Positions 33,803-46,174 are shown, counted from the stretch's first letter. The stretch is 64,000 nucleotides of DNA from Rhizodiscina lignyota (GCA_010015805.1 ML978126.1:62001-126000), one strand, 5' to 3'. Notes: generated by a model from the sequence alone, not told the origin. Numbers and translations are program-made.

Positions 33803-36228
33803 TTTGAGTGGGTCTGAGACGGGAGGAACGTGAAAGTCTAGAGCAGAATGCAAAGAACTAACGGTCTACTTTAACCTACCTCTAGTGGCGCACCTCATGG
33901 ACACGGCGGCCGACGCGCCAGATCGCTCTGTGGCCATCTCTCATAAGATGTCAGCGGGAACAGCGGGCCATTCTTTATCAATGCGGTGGATGACGGCTAT
34001 TATCGCTAAATAGCGGTCGATATCCACCTATGTAAGTACCGTGTTAGCAAGCCGTGAGCATTACGTGCCTCCGGCCGTGAAATTCGGAGACGTGCGAATA
34101 AGCACTTACCTTACAGGTAATGCCAGAGTTCGGACCGACGATGCTTTATGATGTTCGGGGGAAAGTTAAAACGCGTTAAGCTTATTCGGTGGCGAATCTT
34201 AACCTGATAGGGAAAGCGCTCGTAGGCGAACGGATCCAATCGGCTTGTTGGTAGGGAGGTGATACGAACATCACTCTTTCGAGCCACCACAGCAAGACCT
34301 TCCCCGGAGACGACACCGAATAGAGGCATCAATAGGTGCACCCGATCTTGCTTTCGTACGAGAACTCTACTAATGCTACGGATCCGACAAAGCAATACGG
34401 AGCACTACGGACTATTGCCAACCAATATAAGTCAGGATCCTCAATCCTACGTAGTTGCTGCAATGATCTCTCTGAGGTTCAAGGGGATAGATACCACCAT
34501 CTTTGAACTTTCATCCAGCAGTGAATTAGGCGGAACAGAAGACGTGTTAATCATATCTCGAGCATCTCTCCCTGAACTGTGTTCGGGCCGTATCGAATCG
34601 AAACAATATTAGGCTGATTTCGCACGCACTTCCACAAACGCGGCTCAGTAAAGTAGAAGCTGCATGCGTTAGCAGTGGAGTAGACCTCCATCGGAGCCGT
34701 GGTAATTCTGAAGCCGTGGTAACTTGCCTCCAGAAATGCGTTTGGTCAAGACGGAAGCCTCACCCCAAAAGGAATTGGCAGCCAGCTCGAAGCGGTGGCA
34801 ATTTACGCACTCTCAAATCGATCTCATCCGCGATATTCCGCCGAGCACGCCGTATCGAGCTTTCTACCGTCTTCGTATTGGGTGCCGATACATGCCTTCT
34901 GTTCTGATATCGCGAAATCCGATGAAGGGGGTTTTCTCCTCGAACGCTCATGTAACGACCTGTTCAACTGGAGATGATCACTCATCAACCATTGCGATAG
35001 CCTCACTGGAGGCCAAGTGTTCTACAGCGGTATAAGTCAGCCTCCGCATTAATACTATCTATTCAGTACATGTCCACCCGCAAAGTTCACCGTATTCGAT
35101 TGCAACTACACAACTAATCAAGCATTACTTTGATTGTTCATGGAGTCCTTTCAAACGCGGTGGCAGTACGCTTTGAACTTTCCACATTTATCTACTCGGT
35201 ATCACACGAGCTGCCTACCCTTATGCTGGGGCAATAGACGCAGCTCGTACTACGTCGACGATGCTTTGAACGCAATCACGTCTCTCCACTGAGCGTTCGA
35301 CAGCCGAGGGCGAGGCTGGGCCAATGGTATGCCCAGGAGACTGGCCAAACACCGTTGGATCGCGTTGTTCCACTCCTCCCGGCTGGGCGCCTTGACAATG
35401 TCTGCGGTGGGACTTCGCGACTGAGGTATCGAATGTGCGGTGTTGGTAATATATGTCATGCGGCGCTCTAGCTTCTTGTATAGCGCCTCAAAAGGATTGC
35501 TGGATTGTGTGAACTCCGGGATCTCAACCTCAGGTCCTGCGTCCTCGGTCTACCATGCTCTTCATTTTCATTTTCAGCAGGCTACGAGGCGGTGTCATCA
35601 TCTCCCTGCTCACTTGCCACATACCCCGAGTCCGAGCCACTGTCATCGGAACGCTACTCGACTGTTCCGTCCTTGTTGCCATCGCTATACAGAGATTTCA
35701 AGTCGGATTCATGTAAAGCTTCTTCAAGTAGTAGCTTGCTGGAGTCAAAGTGTAATGCTTCGACTTATAGATGCGCTATATAGTGAGAATGAAAGCATGG
35801 ACTCTCTTAAAGTTCGCTATATTGATGAAACTTTTCCGAGCCAAAGTCGAAGTTTGAACAGACAAAGCATGCTGATTGATTGATAGATATGAGACGATTC
35901 AACATCGGATAGAGTCTGCTCACTGCGGCCTTACCTGTGATTTGCTACATCCTTTGGTTGGAGTGCCGATCTATTTATACCTTCGTCTCATATGTGATTA
36001 CCTGGCTGTACTCACCGAGTTCACTCTCGTCACTCAAAGCTACACCATCAACAGAGCATCACTTATATCACCGACGGAATCAACGCAAAGCAACCAATCA
36101 CAACATCGAAAATTTGAATTCCTATTGAGCGGGCAGTGCCGCTGCCCGCTCATCCGCGCGACGCCGCGCGCGGTATCCAATCCCGTGGGGTCCCAAGTCT
36201 ATACCGAAACGAACGCCAAAACACCGAT
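33803..36228. other. 2.4-kb gene-poor region
   Basis: Between the CoA ligase start and the SEH1 3' end. Only the eroded frame at about 35,250-35,800 (separate entry) shows coding-like character. Elsewhere there are scattered short open frames with no resemblance. Confidence 0.5.
35250..35800 (-). pseudogene. Eroded coding remnant, family unknown
   Basis: On the minus strand a clean 69-codon frame (35459-35250) ends with a plausible globular tail (REEWNNAIQRCLASLLGIPL; LSNAQWRDVIAFKAS). Above it, adjoining frames keep coding-like, acidic Ser/Asp composition (SDDSGSDSGYVASEQGDDD) and a segment IPEFTQSSNPFEALYKKLE, but are interrupted a few times. I do not recognise the family, and it may be a remnant of a host gene or of a mobile element. 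Low confidence. Confidence 0.35.
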
Positions 36229-38260
36229 TCAATTGCCCTCGACGTCCACCTGCGCCGCCTCCAACCACGCGCCGCCCACACTCCTCTTCCACGCCCGGAT
36301 GCTGCCGTCGTCGCCGGTCGTCACCAGCAGGTCTCCGCTGAAGCTCCATGCGAGCCTCCACACGCCGCCGTGCTCCTTCCCCACCTCGCCGACGAGCTTC
36401 ACGACGTGCTTGACGATGCCGGCCTGTGGGTTGGCCGCAGGCACCGTGCCACCGTTGCTGGGAGCTTCTCCTGCGGCCTGAGAGGATGATGAGGCTGCCG
36501 CGCCGGCACGCGCGAGACCGGTGCTGATGGCTGATGCCGCGCCGCGGCCTCCTCTGTGTCCAGTACGCGCGGGGGACTGCGGTGCAAAGGTCGAGCTATT
36601 CTCGTTGCCGGGCTCGAGAATCGTCGGGACGCCCGCTGCATCGAGGGATACACTGGCGGTGCCACGGGCTTGCTGGCCTGGAGTCGCTGTCGTGGCAGAC
36701 GAGGCTGCCGCAGAGCCACTGCCTGGCTTCGGGGTGCTGACTTCGTAGATGCGGACGACGCCATCCTTGCTGGCGGCGGCGATAAGGTCGTAGCCGCGCA
36801 TTGCGCCGTTCGCCCATCCGAGGTCGCGGATGATGTTGCGCGCACCGGTGAGCTCGGCGGCGAGGTAGAACTTCTTGTCCTTGTCTGTGCGGTAGATCTT
36901 GACGACGTCCATGGCTGCGACCGCGAGGCTTAGTGCGTGACGGTCAAGGCCTGCATCGACAGCCGTCCAGCACGGCATGTTCTCCCCATGCCAAGAAACA
37001 CGGAATCCGGTCTCTTCAGCGCGGCTCGGCGTCACGCAGACGTGCATGGCCTCCATGCGGCCCCATTCGGTGCTTAGCTCGTCAAAGTCGACGGGATGGT
37101 ACACGGCTAGGTAGCCATCACGAGTGATAGTGGCAAGGTAGGTTTCGGTCATGAGAGATTTGAAGTCAAGGCTGCAGAATGGGACACCAGTTTCGCTGCG
37201 GAAGGTGTAGATGCATCGGAAACGGTGAGAGGAATTCGGAACTTGGAGGACATCTTCAGTCCAGACCTTGAGGCGTGAATCTTCAGCGATAGAGGCGAAA
37301 GTTGGAGTTGTGAAAGGTCCGTTGAACTTGACCTGTTCGCTTGGGTTAGCAGGGTTGACTACATAGAAAAGGCGCTTGCAAACGAATGGATAAATCGGAA
37401 CCAGTAATACGACAGTCACGTGGGTTAGATATGAACCATGAAAAGCTGAGCAGGAGAGTAACTCAACAGGCCGCCAATGGAAATGTGAAGTTTCGAGAGG
37501 ATTTAGGCAGTAGACAAGAAACGATTATACCCAAAACGCGCAGAGAAACATTCAGCCGGGCGAAGTGGACAGCGAAGGATGTGCTTACGTCAACGATCTC
37601 AGCGTCGTGAGCCCTCCAAGCATCAGTGATGACCCATTCTTGCTCTTTCCTATCCCACACTCTGAGCCTCTGATCACTAGAGGCAGTGACCATGCGAGTT
37701 CCGTAGAAGTCGAAGTCAACGGCGAGCACGAGATCGGAGTGGCCATGGTCGAAAGTTTGAAAGCTGCCGGGTCCCGCGACGGTCGTCGAGGCCACTGCGG
37801 AGCCTGCCATCATTTTTCCGGGATTGACGTTCTGATTGGGATTGCGCTTGAGGTTTGCTTCGTTCATGAGGACGTGGTTGGAGACGAAGAATTGACTGGC
37901 CTTGTAGAAGACAGAGTCGGACGCAGGCTTGGCAGGAATTGCCTTCTCTCTATCAACAACACCACCTAGCCCCAGTTGCTCGACGGCATGCTCGAGAGAG
38001 TGCTGTAATGCAGCAGCGGGAGCGTTGTAGGCAGAATCGTTTCTCGCGGGATCAGGTGGGTCTTCGATCTCGACCTCAGGTCCTCGGTGGTGCCTGACTC
38101 GCGGCGGCGGCTCTGGGCACGGGGATGATGAGTCGGTAGCAGCCTGCGAGGGCAGGCGACTGGCGGAGATGTCGTGCAGGAAGCTCGGATGCTGGATTCT
38201 GTGCGTTGCACCGTCCAGCAGGTCCTGGATGGGATCTCGGGGGTTGTTGTTGTTCTGCAT
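36229..38260 (-). CDS. SEH1: Nucleoporin SEH1 (WD40), 591 aa
   Basis: WD40 protein shared by the nuclear pore Y-complex and the SEA/GATOR complex. Exon 1 38260-37589, exon 2 37332-36229. The WD repeats begin near residue 170 with HGHSDLVLAVDFDFYGTRMV and SSDQRLRVWDRKEQEW, then AWRAHDAEIVDVKFNGPF across the intron, ASIAEDSRLKVW, GYDLIAAASKDGVVRIYEV and WSFSGDLLVTTGDDGSIRAW. Odd points: an N-terminal extension of about 170 disordered residues, a ~90-residue Ala/Ser/Gly insertion before the last blade, and a 256-nt intron, by far the longest in this window. The extension could be lineage-specific or reflect a downstream start at one of the Met residues near 151-152 (GKMMAGS). Confidence 0.88.
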
Positions 38261-38668
38261 GGTGGATTGTAAGGCAGCTTCGCGCTCTTTAGCGCGGCTC
38301 GGCGCAGCTTCTCCTTTGGGCTCAGGACTTCTTACCGAGTGTGGCTAGCGGCTCTCCCAATGGGCAAGAGCACATGCAGGCGGTAGGGCTGACAGGATTG
38401 CACAGGAAAGGGAAAGGTGCGCGCAGACCCTGCAGCGGCGGAGGCTTGCCAGTGGGTGGAGTGGAGGAAGAGAAGATGTGTTCAATTCAATGTTTTTATC
38501 TTGTATGAGCGCGCACCTCTACGCACGTCATCGCGGCCAGCACAGCAAACACCGCAATGTTTGTCACAAGCTCCATCTCCCGCTGACTAGCTCATGGTCG
38601 TGCCTCTCCCCCGCGGCTGCCTGAACTGAGCTCTCTTCACTCTCCCGAGCATTCACTCGATCCCCACC
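38261..38668. promoter_or_regulatory. Divergent promoter of SEH1 and ALG7
   Basis: 408 bp between the start codons of two housekeeping genes. Bidirectional use is inferred from layout. Confidence 0.55.
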
Positions 38669-40204
38669 ATGGCGCAAGTCAACGCCCACCTCAGCAGGTC
38701 TGAGACGCTGTCTCTGCTGTCGCTCTTCCTCGCCTGCTTCGCCATCATAGCAAACACCTTCCAGGGAGATGGCAATCCACTCATTGCTTCGCTGGCCTTT
38801 AGCGGAATCGCATACTGCGCGTCGTATGCCATGATACGATGGTTGGGAAACACCTTCATGAAAGCGGGGCTGAAGGGCAAGGATATGGGCAGGAAGAGCT
38901 TGCCTGAGATGTACGTAGTATCGTACAACAGTACTTCGGTCTTATCTGCTCAATTGGATGCTAATTGGTATTCTATCACAGCCCAGAAACGATGGGCGCC
39001 ATCTGCGCAGTCGTCTATCTCCTCGTCATCATAGTCTTCATCCCATTTCCCTTCTACAAAGACATTGTGGCCGCGACATCGGGAGGTGGAAACAGAGATG
39101 TTATCAGGAAAACCCAGCAAATTGAAACGGGCCGCTTCTTGCAGCGTTTCCCACACAGCAAGCTGGCGTCTTACCTCTCTGCCATCCTCTCCCTCCAGTC
39201 CATCACCATTCTCGGTGTAGGCGATGATCTATTTGATATCCGTTGGCGGCACAAGCTGTTCATACCTGCATTTGCCGCGATACCACTGCTCATTGTATAT
39301 TTCGTGGACTTTGGCGTTACGAGCATCGTCATACCCACCCCAATGCGACCATATCTGGGAGAGCTATTTGATCTGGGTATGCCATGTCTGCCATTGCCAA
39401 AGCAGTTCACTGACAAGCTGTCCAGGCCTAATATATTACCTCTATATGGCTGCCTTCGCCATCTTCACGCCCAACAGCATCAACATCTTTGCCGGTATCA
39501 ACGGCATTGAAGTTTCGCAATCCCTCACCATCGCCCTGCTCATTATGCTCAACGATCTTCTGTACATCCTACCACCATACATATATCCCTCCTCATTTCC
39601 CCAACCACATCCCGCGACCGACTCGCACCTGTTCTCGCTCTACCTTCTCCTCCCTTTCACTGCCGTGTCCATAGCGCTGCTCCAGCACAATTGGTATCCA
39701 GCACGAGTGTTCGTCGGAGACACATACTGCTACTTCGCCGGCATGGTATTCGTAGTCGTCGGGATACTTGGCCACTTTTCGAAGACGCTGTGGCTGCTGC
39801 TCATACCGCAAGTCTTCAACTTTCTGTACTCCGCGCCTCAGCTCTTCCACTTTCTGCCCTGTCCGCGCCACCGCCTTCCAAAGTTTAACGCCCGCACGGG
39901 GCTGAGAGAGCCGTCGACGGTTGAGTTCAAGGTCCCGCTGCATCCGTTAAAAGAGCAGGTGGTAAAGATTGCGGGCAAGGTGGGGCTGGTGAGGGTTACG
40001 GAGGCGAAGGATGAGGAGGGCAGGAGGAGAGTTGTAGAGTGCTCGAATCTGACAATTATTAATTTGTGGCTCGTGTGGTTTGGGCCGATGAGGGAGGATA
40101 CGCTGGCCTGGGGGCTGACGCTTCTGCAGGCCGGCTGTGGGCTGGTTGGGCTGTTCGTGAGACATAGACTTGCGGGTTTGATATTTACGGCTGATAATCT
40201 CTGA
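38669..40204 (+). CDS. ALG7: UDP-GlcNAc:dolichyl-phosphate GlcNAc-1-phosphotransferase, 471 aa
   Basis: ER membrane enzyme for the first step of N-glycan precursor synthesis (dolichyl-PP-GlcNAc formation; the tunicamycin target). Exons 38669-38910, 38982-39376 and 39426-40204 (introns 71 and 49 nt). Family motifs: GKDMGRKSLPEIPETMGA across intron 1 (dolichol site), SITILGVGDDLFDIRWRHK (catalytic Asp pair), IFTPNSINIFAGINGIEVSQ and NWYPARVFVGDTYCYFAGM. About ten hydrophobic segments. Length is as expected for fungal ALG7. Confidence 0.96.
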
Positions 40205-40291
40205 GTTGGTAACTGTTGCCCTCGACGATCATCCAAATAACATCCATCAAATCCGGGTGGGTGCCTTATTGCTCTTACAGCTGCTGATCTC

Positions 40292-41460
40292 TCAAGGCCT
40301 CCTTTCCAATTCTGGCTCATTTGGTTTGCCAAATCCTGTCCATTGTGTGAAATTCCTTACGAACCTTGAAGCCGCTCGAAGAAAGAAGTCGCCAATCTCT
40401 GGATATACAGCCGAAAATTCCTTCAGTGCTCTTACCGCTCGTGCAGAATGAGGATCGAGCGGGACCGCACCACCGTCATTCGACGGAGCAAGCTTTCTCA
40501 GACCGTTCAAAACATCATCCCATTCCTCGTCCGCTGGCTTCTCGATCACAATATCGTCGATTAGTGCGCAATCAAGGTATGGTCGCTTCTGGCTAAGATA
40601 TGCAAGGAGCATCAACATCCATTGTGACCGCTGAAGCCTGCTCCGCCACTCGCCTTCGAAATAAGGCGTCAGCGATCTTACAGATGCAGCGAATGAAAGT
40701 TGGTGCGCAAGATAGAAATCGAAAGCTGGTGGTCCTGGAGCCCTGGTGCCGGAGAGCAGCAGAGTTGCCAACTCAACAAGTTCCTTTTCCACAGTCGCGG
40801 ACGGTTCGGAGGGGAAGAGCTGGAAGTACTCCAGGAATGCCTGCCTCAAAGAGGCATTGCCGAACAGTTGGAGCCCATTCTGTATTCCTGGAGCAGCAAA
40901 TATGTCGTCAAAACGACTATCCTGTCCGATTTTATCGACTACCTCGAAAACGGAAAATTCCCGTGTGCCATCGTGCGTTGATGGCAGGCTTAGGACATTG
41001 TGCTGCGGGCCCCAGTTCACGGCGGCAATGGCAAGAGCTTCCGAGGCAACAAGTGGATTGTCGAGCTCGAATGCGTCGGCGAGCCAAAGGAAGCCGTGGC
41101 CGTATCCACCGGCCAGGCCATCAATTAGAGGCACCTCCCCGCTGGTCAAACGGGAGAGCACGATTGCTTTCCAATTGCCATTCGAACCTTGGAGCTCCCG
41201 TTCAAAGTACTTCGCAATGGCGTGTTGCTGCCTAAGAGCAGGCAGTTAGCTGGCACTGTGAGGAATTTGTACTGCAGCACCCGAGAGGCGCACTTCTTGT
41301 CTCCCAGGCTTGCGCTTAGTTCGCTTGCACTGACAATGTTATACTTGGGTGTAGGCCAGACTTCTAAGTGTTTAGATTCCTCCTCATGTGTCGTAGAAAG
41401 TTGCACGAGATCGCTGTTAAGCTTCAAAGCATTGAGGAGCGCCTGCATCTTCGTTAGCAT
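40292..41460 (-). CDS. Questin-oxidase-like protein (DUF4243), 368 aa
   Basis: Family containing fungal questin oxidase (GedK/AN0079-like), which in known cases opens an anthraquinone ring by Baeyer-Villiger-like chemistry without an obvious flavin fold; most members are uncharacterised. Exon 1 41460-41294, 62-nt intron 41293-41232 (branch GCTAACTGC), exon 2 41231-40292. The core family region is IVLSRLTSGEVPLIDGLAGG followed by YGHGFLWLADAFELDNPLVA and SEALAIAAVNW. Compared with ~430-500-residue questin oxidases the N-terminus is short, lacking the usual 'H-x-x-H ... LYALGA' start, so an upstream exon may be missed or the protein may be a distinct subgroup. Convergent with ALG7, 87 bp apart. 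Confidence 0.78.
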
Positions 41461-42350
41461 ACGGCTCTGGTGCTAAACTGTCCAGCTGGAAAGTCTGACA
41501 TGCACAACATGATTATGGACAGACTTCGAAGAGACCAGAGCATAGTCCTGGTGGTTTTCCGCGATGAATTTCTGCACCAGCAACTCCGGGGAAGACAAGA
41601 TCTCTGCTGTGGCATTCATCTTGCGTGGAACAGGTCAAAGAGTTAGGTGGTCTCAAAGCAACGGCGGAGAAATTCCTGGAATACTGCTAAAAGATGCCAT
41701 TTTGTACAGTTCCGAATTATCAGTTCATGATCGAGGGCTAGATCTAGTCTACCGTGTTTCACCCTGTCAAATGTAGAAGCGAATGGGACTAAAACGAGCC
41801 CGACCATGGTGTTAATGCATGAACCCCCATTTATCAAGAGCTGAATAAGGCGAATTACTCGGCCGATACGATATGTGAGCCGATGGAGTGCGACAATTCG
41901 CCAGAAACGCCTAAATGATAACAAGCATATGTTCCAACGCCGGAAGACGGTCGCTTTCTCTAACTCGAATAAGTTAGGCTGAGGATCGGGGAGGATATGA
42001 AAAGATTTAGTTTCCTTTTGAGTTTGTTACACAAAGCACCACAACAGCTTCTATAGCTATTCATGGACTACCTCTGTCGCCGACGACAGAGGCGTATGCC
42101 CCTGCATATTCTTCATTAGCGAATGCAAATGATTGATGTGTAAAGCCGCGATCTCCATGCCGACGGCGTCACTCTCACACGTCTCGCAGTGGCTCCGACC
42201 TCGAAATGCTCTAAGACAACACGGCAAAGCAAGAATACTGCACTATTTCCGTACAGATATCTAACTATTTAAGGCGAAGGCAACACCGGTTTGTTATAAT
42301 TGAAGGTAGCTAATTAGTACGCGCTATAGCATGCTAGCAGTTGCGGTGCA
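41461..42350. other. Intergenic, no supported gene
   Basis: About 890 bp. Short open frames (41564-41776 plus, 41643-41924 minus) show no family resemblance. The questin-oxidase-like promoter should be here. Confidence 0.5.
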
Positions 42351-43623
42351 TCATTCTGAACTCCACACCACTGCCACCGGCCCCTTCTTGGTTGTCTTAT
42401 CGAAGTCACCGAGACTAATCTCGCCTACCAGATCGCCAATCAATCCCGTATCAGTGTCTCGTCTCATGATCATGATTGTGTTTGAGACCTGATTGGCAAC
42501 AGCAAGGTAACGATTGCCCGGGTCAGGAGAGAGCGAAAAGTGCCTCGGAATCTTGCCATGTGTCTCACTCTGGCCCAAATACTCGAGGTGTTGCGACTCG
42601 CTCTCAGGGTGAACGGAGTAAATGGCAATAGTATCACTTGCAGCGCTTTTCGTGTCGCGATTCGACGCGTAGAAATGCCTCCCATCGTTCGATATCGCAA
42701 CTTCTGCCGCTAGGTGCACACGAGCTGGCGGCGTGCGGTTACTGCCTGGGCCGAGGGTCGATGCTGTTTGCAGAAGCTTGACTTCAATTTTGTCCGATGG
42801 CGGATTGCTGGAGCATTCAGGCGCATTTTCAACGCCATCCAAGGCAAACACGCGCACGGTATTGTCGTTTTCGCTCACGAGATACGCGAACGTCCTGGTG
42901 GGACTGAATGCTCTGAACGTTACGTGACGGCAACCGGTTCCATGTGGGAGTTTTACAACGTGAACTTGGGTCACATTGTTTGGTCCTGCTACTCGGTAGA
43001 CGCGGAGCAGGTCTGCGCTTCGGTCTGGGACAAGCATCCATTTGCCCGACGGGTCGAAGGCGGCTTGATGAGGATTGTGTTGGACTTCAGAGTCGTGGTT
43101 GTAGTTGAAGACGTAAGTTGCTTCTCCAATCTGTCCCTTTTCTGAAAGAGGGTGAATGGAGACAGTGCCACCGTTGCTGTGGAAAAGGGAGCTCGTCAGC
43201 TGAACCTGAAAGCAATTCTAGAATTTCCCACTCGTACATATTTGCGGCACTTATGGTCTGGCCGTTGTTGCCTATTCCACAGTATACCCCTCCTAGCCCG
43301 TTGGAGCTGGTGTTGCTAACGAAGATTAAGTTGCCATCATGGATCGGAGGACCAGTCTCCTTGCTCAGTTCAGCCTTCTCGAATGCAAATATGCCAGCGG
43401 AAGTGGAGCTCTCATCCGGGAATTGAGTTCTTGACATGGAATAGACATAATCGCCGTGAAGGGTGAGCCATTGTGGCAGGTAGCCTGCTTGAACGGTGTT
43501 TTCGATCTGTATGCTGCTGGAGGGTGGCTTGCATGGGTCAAAGGTGAGTGTAATAATGCCCCGACTTTGGTGTGCAACGTAAAGAGTGTGCATCATCCTC
43601 AATAAATTCCCTGCACCGAGCAT
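42351..43623 (-). CDS. Seven-bladed beta-propeller lactonase-like protein, 396 aa
   Basis: 6-phosphogluconolactonase/3-carboxy-cis,cis-muconate cyclase-like propeller; these enzymes open or close lactones. Exon 1 43623-43288, intron 43287-43206 (82 nt), exon 2 43205-42351. Hallmark repeats: FVSNTSSNGLGG joined to GGTVSIHPLSEKGQIGEAT, HNPHQAAFDPSGKWMLVPDR, GCRHVTFRAFSPTRTFAYLV, RVHLAAEVAISNDGRHFYAS and IPRHFSLSPDPGNRYLAVAN. Intron phase decides the donor: only GTATAC at 43287 keeps the frame with the CAG at 43206. No signal peptide, so cytosolic. Divergent from a Zn2Cys6 regulator. Confidence 0.87.
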
Positions 43624-44229
43624 AGCTCGTAACTGTGCAACTGTTTTGATAGGAAGACATTTGTGCTGTGCGGAAGGAGCCTTTTATTTCTAAGAGATGG
43701 GTAGGATATGGTACTTAGACTCTGCACGCCATCCGACAGCATTAAGGCCATTTTTGTCTCAACTAGTGTAGCCAGTGGCCCATGTACGATGAGGCTGTGA
43801 TGGAATGGCGCGTCCAGCTCATTGCGTTTACGCTATGGAGTTTGACAAGACTCCGTTTTCGCAATGCACGTCGGTGGCGGCGTCCAATCATCGGGAAGCC
43901 GAGCCCTCGACTGACCCCTTTTCCCGTTCCCTTTCCTCACTCTACGTATGCTCAATACGCTCCATCCAGTTGAAACAAAGGCCGATCAGACCGAGCCAAG
44001 CTGGAATCGCCCCGGATTATGCACCCCGCACTCTCTCGCAAGCCTTGCCAATGAAGGGGAGCTTACCGTCGCCACGGCGACCAACGAAGTCGACGCCTTC
44101 TGCCTTGTGGCACACCTGAATTGGAGTTCCGAGGCTCTTATCAGGTATTTGATGGCGATGGCGAACCTCATGCCGTTCATCGCAATCCACAAGATGACCA
44201 TATGATCGCGTTTTCTGCTCACCGCAAAT
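43624..44229. promoter_or_regulatory. Divergent promoter of the lactonase and the Zn2Cys6 regulator
   Basis: 606 bp between divergent starts. No TGCCGGCA copy was seen here. A short frame at 43948-44205 on the plus strand lies just before the regulator start but has no family resemblance. Confidence 0.45.
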
Positions 44230-45834
44230 ATGCGTCCGAAAGCTTGTACTCAATGCCGACAGCGCAAGGTTGGATGCGACGCCGATACGGCGCCTCTCAA
44301 CCGCTGCTCCACTTGCCGGAGCCTTGAGATGGAATGCGTTTTCGATGGCGGCTTCCGGCGTGTCTCCAACAAGAGAAAGATGACCGAGCTGCAAAAAGAA
44401 GTGGAGGAGCTCAGAGCTACGATGCATCTCGGCCAAGCAGCGCCTTCTCGCGATGCTCCACCTCAGTCCCGCGCAGCACAGCATCCACCAGGGGCCAAAA
44501 AGCCGGCAGAGTCTCCCGACATTGGTACCTGTCTGATCGACAGGACCATTGGCGAAGTATGCTTGACAGCTGCACAGACTATGGAGCTGTTTCGCGTTTA
44601 CTTCGCAAGATGCCACCCTTACCTGCCTCTGGTCTTGCACTCGTCTATTGAACTACTATACGCTCGGAGCACGCTGCTTTTCTGGACAATCTGCTTCATA
44701 GCGGCCCCGAACAATCTTCGCAATCAACTCGAGGCGCCTCTCAAGGCCATGGTCACCTCTGCGCTTGATCCGACCATGAGCACTGTAGAACTCGTACAAG
44801 CTTTACTTATCCTTTCAATGTGGCCTCTCCCCTTCACCTCTCAACGAGATGACGCGTCGTTTCTCTACAGCGGTCTTGCCACGCAAATCGGATTACAGAT
44901 TGGCTTACACCGGCCAAGCATGAGCGACGATTTCTCTCCTAGTGCGAGCAGCGGGTCTGAAGATCAAGAGATGAGAACAGTCACCTGGCTTGCCTGCTAC
45001 GTGGTTGGTCAGATGCAGGCCAGTCGACGGGGCGTGCCTGCATCAATATTGGTCGACTACACTTTACTCACGTCTTGTGAGAAGGACGCTGTGCCTCCAG
45101 TGCTATCTCAACTCTGCTACATTTCCAGATTAACAGTGCAAGCTGCGAATACCATTGGTGCCAGCGCACACAATCTGACTGGCCTGATGGAGCCGAACAC
45201 GCGTATCGGAATGGTCAAGCTCTTTTCCTCTCAATTTGAATCATTGCGCCGAGAGCGGTTTTCGCGGCCTACGGATGTTGTCGAAATGGCTTTTCTCAGT
45301 TCAAGACTTCAGATACTAGCATTCGCTTTGGATGACGACATTCCTCGCTCAATCGAGCTCATTGATACTGTTGAGCAAGCCAAACAAGACGCTATCCGAT
45401 TCATTCAGATAGCATGCGAGAAGAATCTGGGTCTTGTACCCTTCTACATCTGTCGGTCTGTTTGCTATAGTGTCCTGGTACTGCTCAGGATCTTGAAGAC
45501 GCCATTTGCGAATCAACGGGAACTCATCAAAGACTCCATTGAGCGTGCACGCACAGCTCTTGGCAGCTCAGTACAGACAGAGAAGGACATAAATCACCGC
45601 ATCTGCCTCATGCTGCAAGCGGTGATATCTCTTGAAGAAAAGAGTGGTCCGAGGATGACTACGTCAATCCGTTCTCGCATGACTGCATCATTAACATGCA
45701 ACTCGGTCCGCACATACGCGGAGATGATCTATCAGCCGGATCTGGACTTGGATTTAGCGAGCTTTGCAGACCTTGATGCATTCAATTGGGACGGTCTGCT
45801 ACCAAATTTCACCTCTGAAACGTTTGTGGGCTAG
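44230..45834 (+). CDS. Zn2Cys6 transcription factor, 534 aa, single exon
   Basis: Complete binuclear cluster at the extreme N-terminus: C6, C9, C16, C26, C29, C36 (ACTQCRQRKVGCD...RCSTCRSLEMEC). A short coiled coil follows (KRKMTELQKEVEELRATMHL), then a fungal-specific TF domain (ELFRVYFARCHPYLPLVLHS; LATQIGLQIGLHRPS; VTWLACYVVGQMQASRRGVP). No introns. It lies between the lactonase and the first Dal5-type permease, making it the candidate local regulator of block B. Substrate signal unknown. Confidence 0.92.
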   Translation: MRPKACTQCRQRKVGCDADTAPLNRCSTCRSLEMECVFDGGFRRVSNKRKMTELQKEVEELRATMHLGQAAPSRDAPPQSRAAQHPPGAKKPAESPDIGTCLIDRTIGEVCLTAAQTMELFRVYFARCHPYLPLVLHSSIELLYARSTLLFWTICFIAAPNNLRNQLEAPLKAMVTSALDPTMSTVELVQALLILSMWPLPFTSQRDDASFLYSGLATQIGLQIGLHRPSMSDDFSPSASSGSEDQEMRTVTWLACYVVGQMQASRRGVPASILVDYTLLTSCEKDAVPPVLSQLCYISRLTVQAANTIGASAHNLTGLMEPNTRIGMVKLFSSQFESLRRERFSRPTDVVEMAFLSSRLQILAFALDDDIPRSIELIDTVEQAKQDAIRFIQIACEKNLGLVPFYICRSVCYSVLVLLRILKTPFANQRELIKDSIERARTALGSSVQTEKDINHRICLMLQAVISLEEKSGPRMTTSIRSRMTASLTCNSVRTYAEMIYQPDLDLDLASFADLDAFNWDGLLPNFTSETFVG

Positions 45835-46174
45835 AAATTGCCTCTTGAACCGTATTCAATTGGAGATATGAGCTCTTCACGCTTACCTGCTTATTTTACG
45901 GCATTGTCTCAAAATATCGGCTCTGCAGCAGTTGGCATCCTGATTCGCTCAAGCTCTCAAACCTCCAGCTGAAGCTCCGCCATTTCTGCTCTCGAATGCA
46001 CTCTCGGCACACTGCGCGCTTTGAAGCTCCGATCGTATTTCAGCATTGGCATTGCGGTCTTGGCATTGCGAAAACGGAGTGTTGAGAAGGCTCATGGATC
46101 AACAAAAAGTCTGTGGAGCCTTCTGTGTCTGGTGCACATATGCTCCCCGGAGCCAGCTTGATTAGAAGAGTTCC
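45835..46174. other. Intergenic, promoter of the first permease
   Basis: 340 bp between tandem genes with no distinctive repeat seen. Confidence 0.45.

Noticed and set aside
36556-36933. Plus-strand frames opposite SEH1
   Set aside because: Antisense shadows caused by high GC and the Ala/Ser-rich insert of SEH1.
39593-40332. Overlapping minus frames opposite ALG7
   Set aside because: ALG7 motifs occupy the plus strand; the minus readings are shadows.
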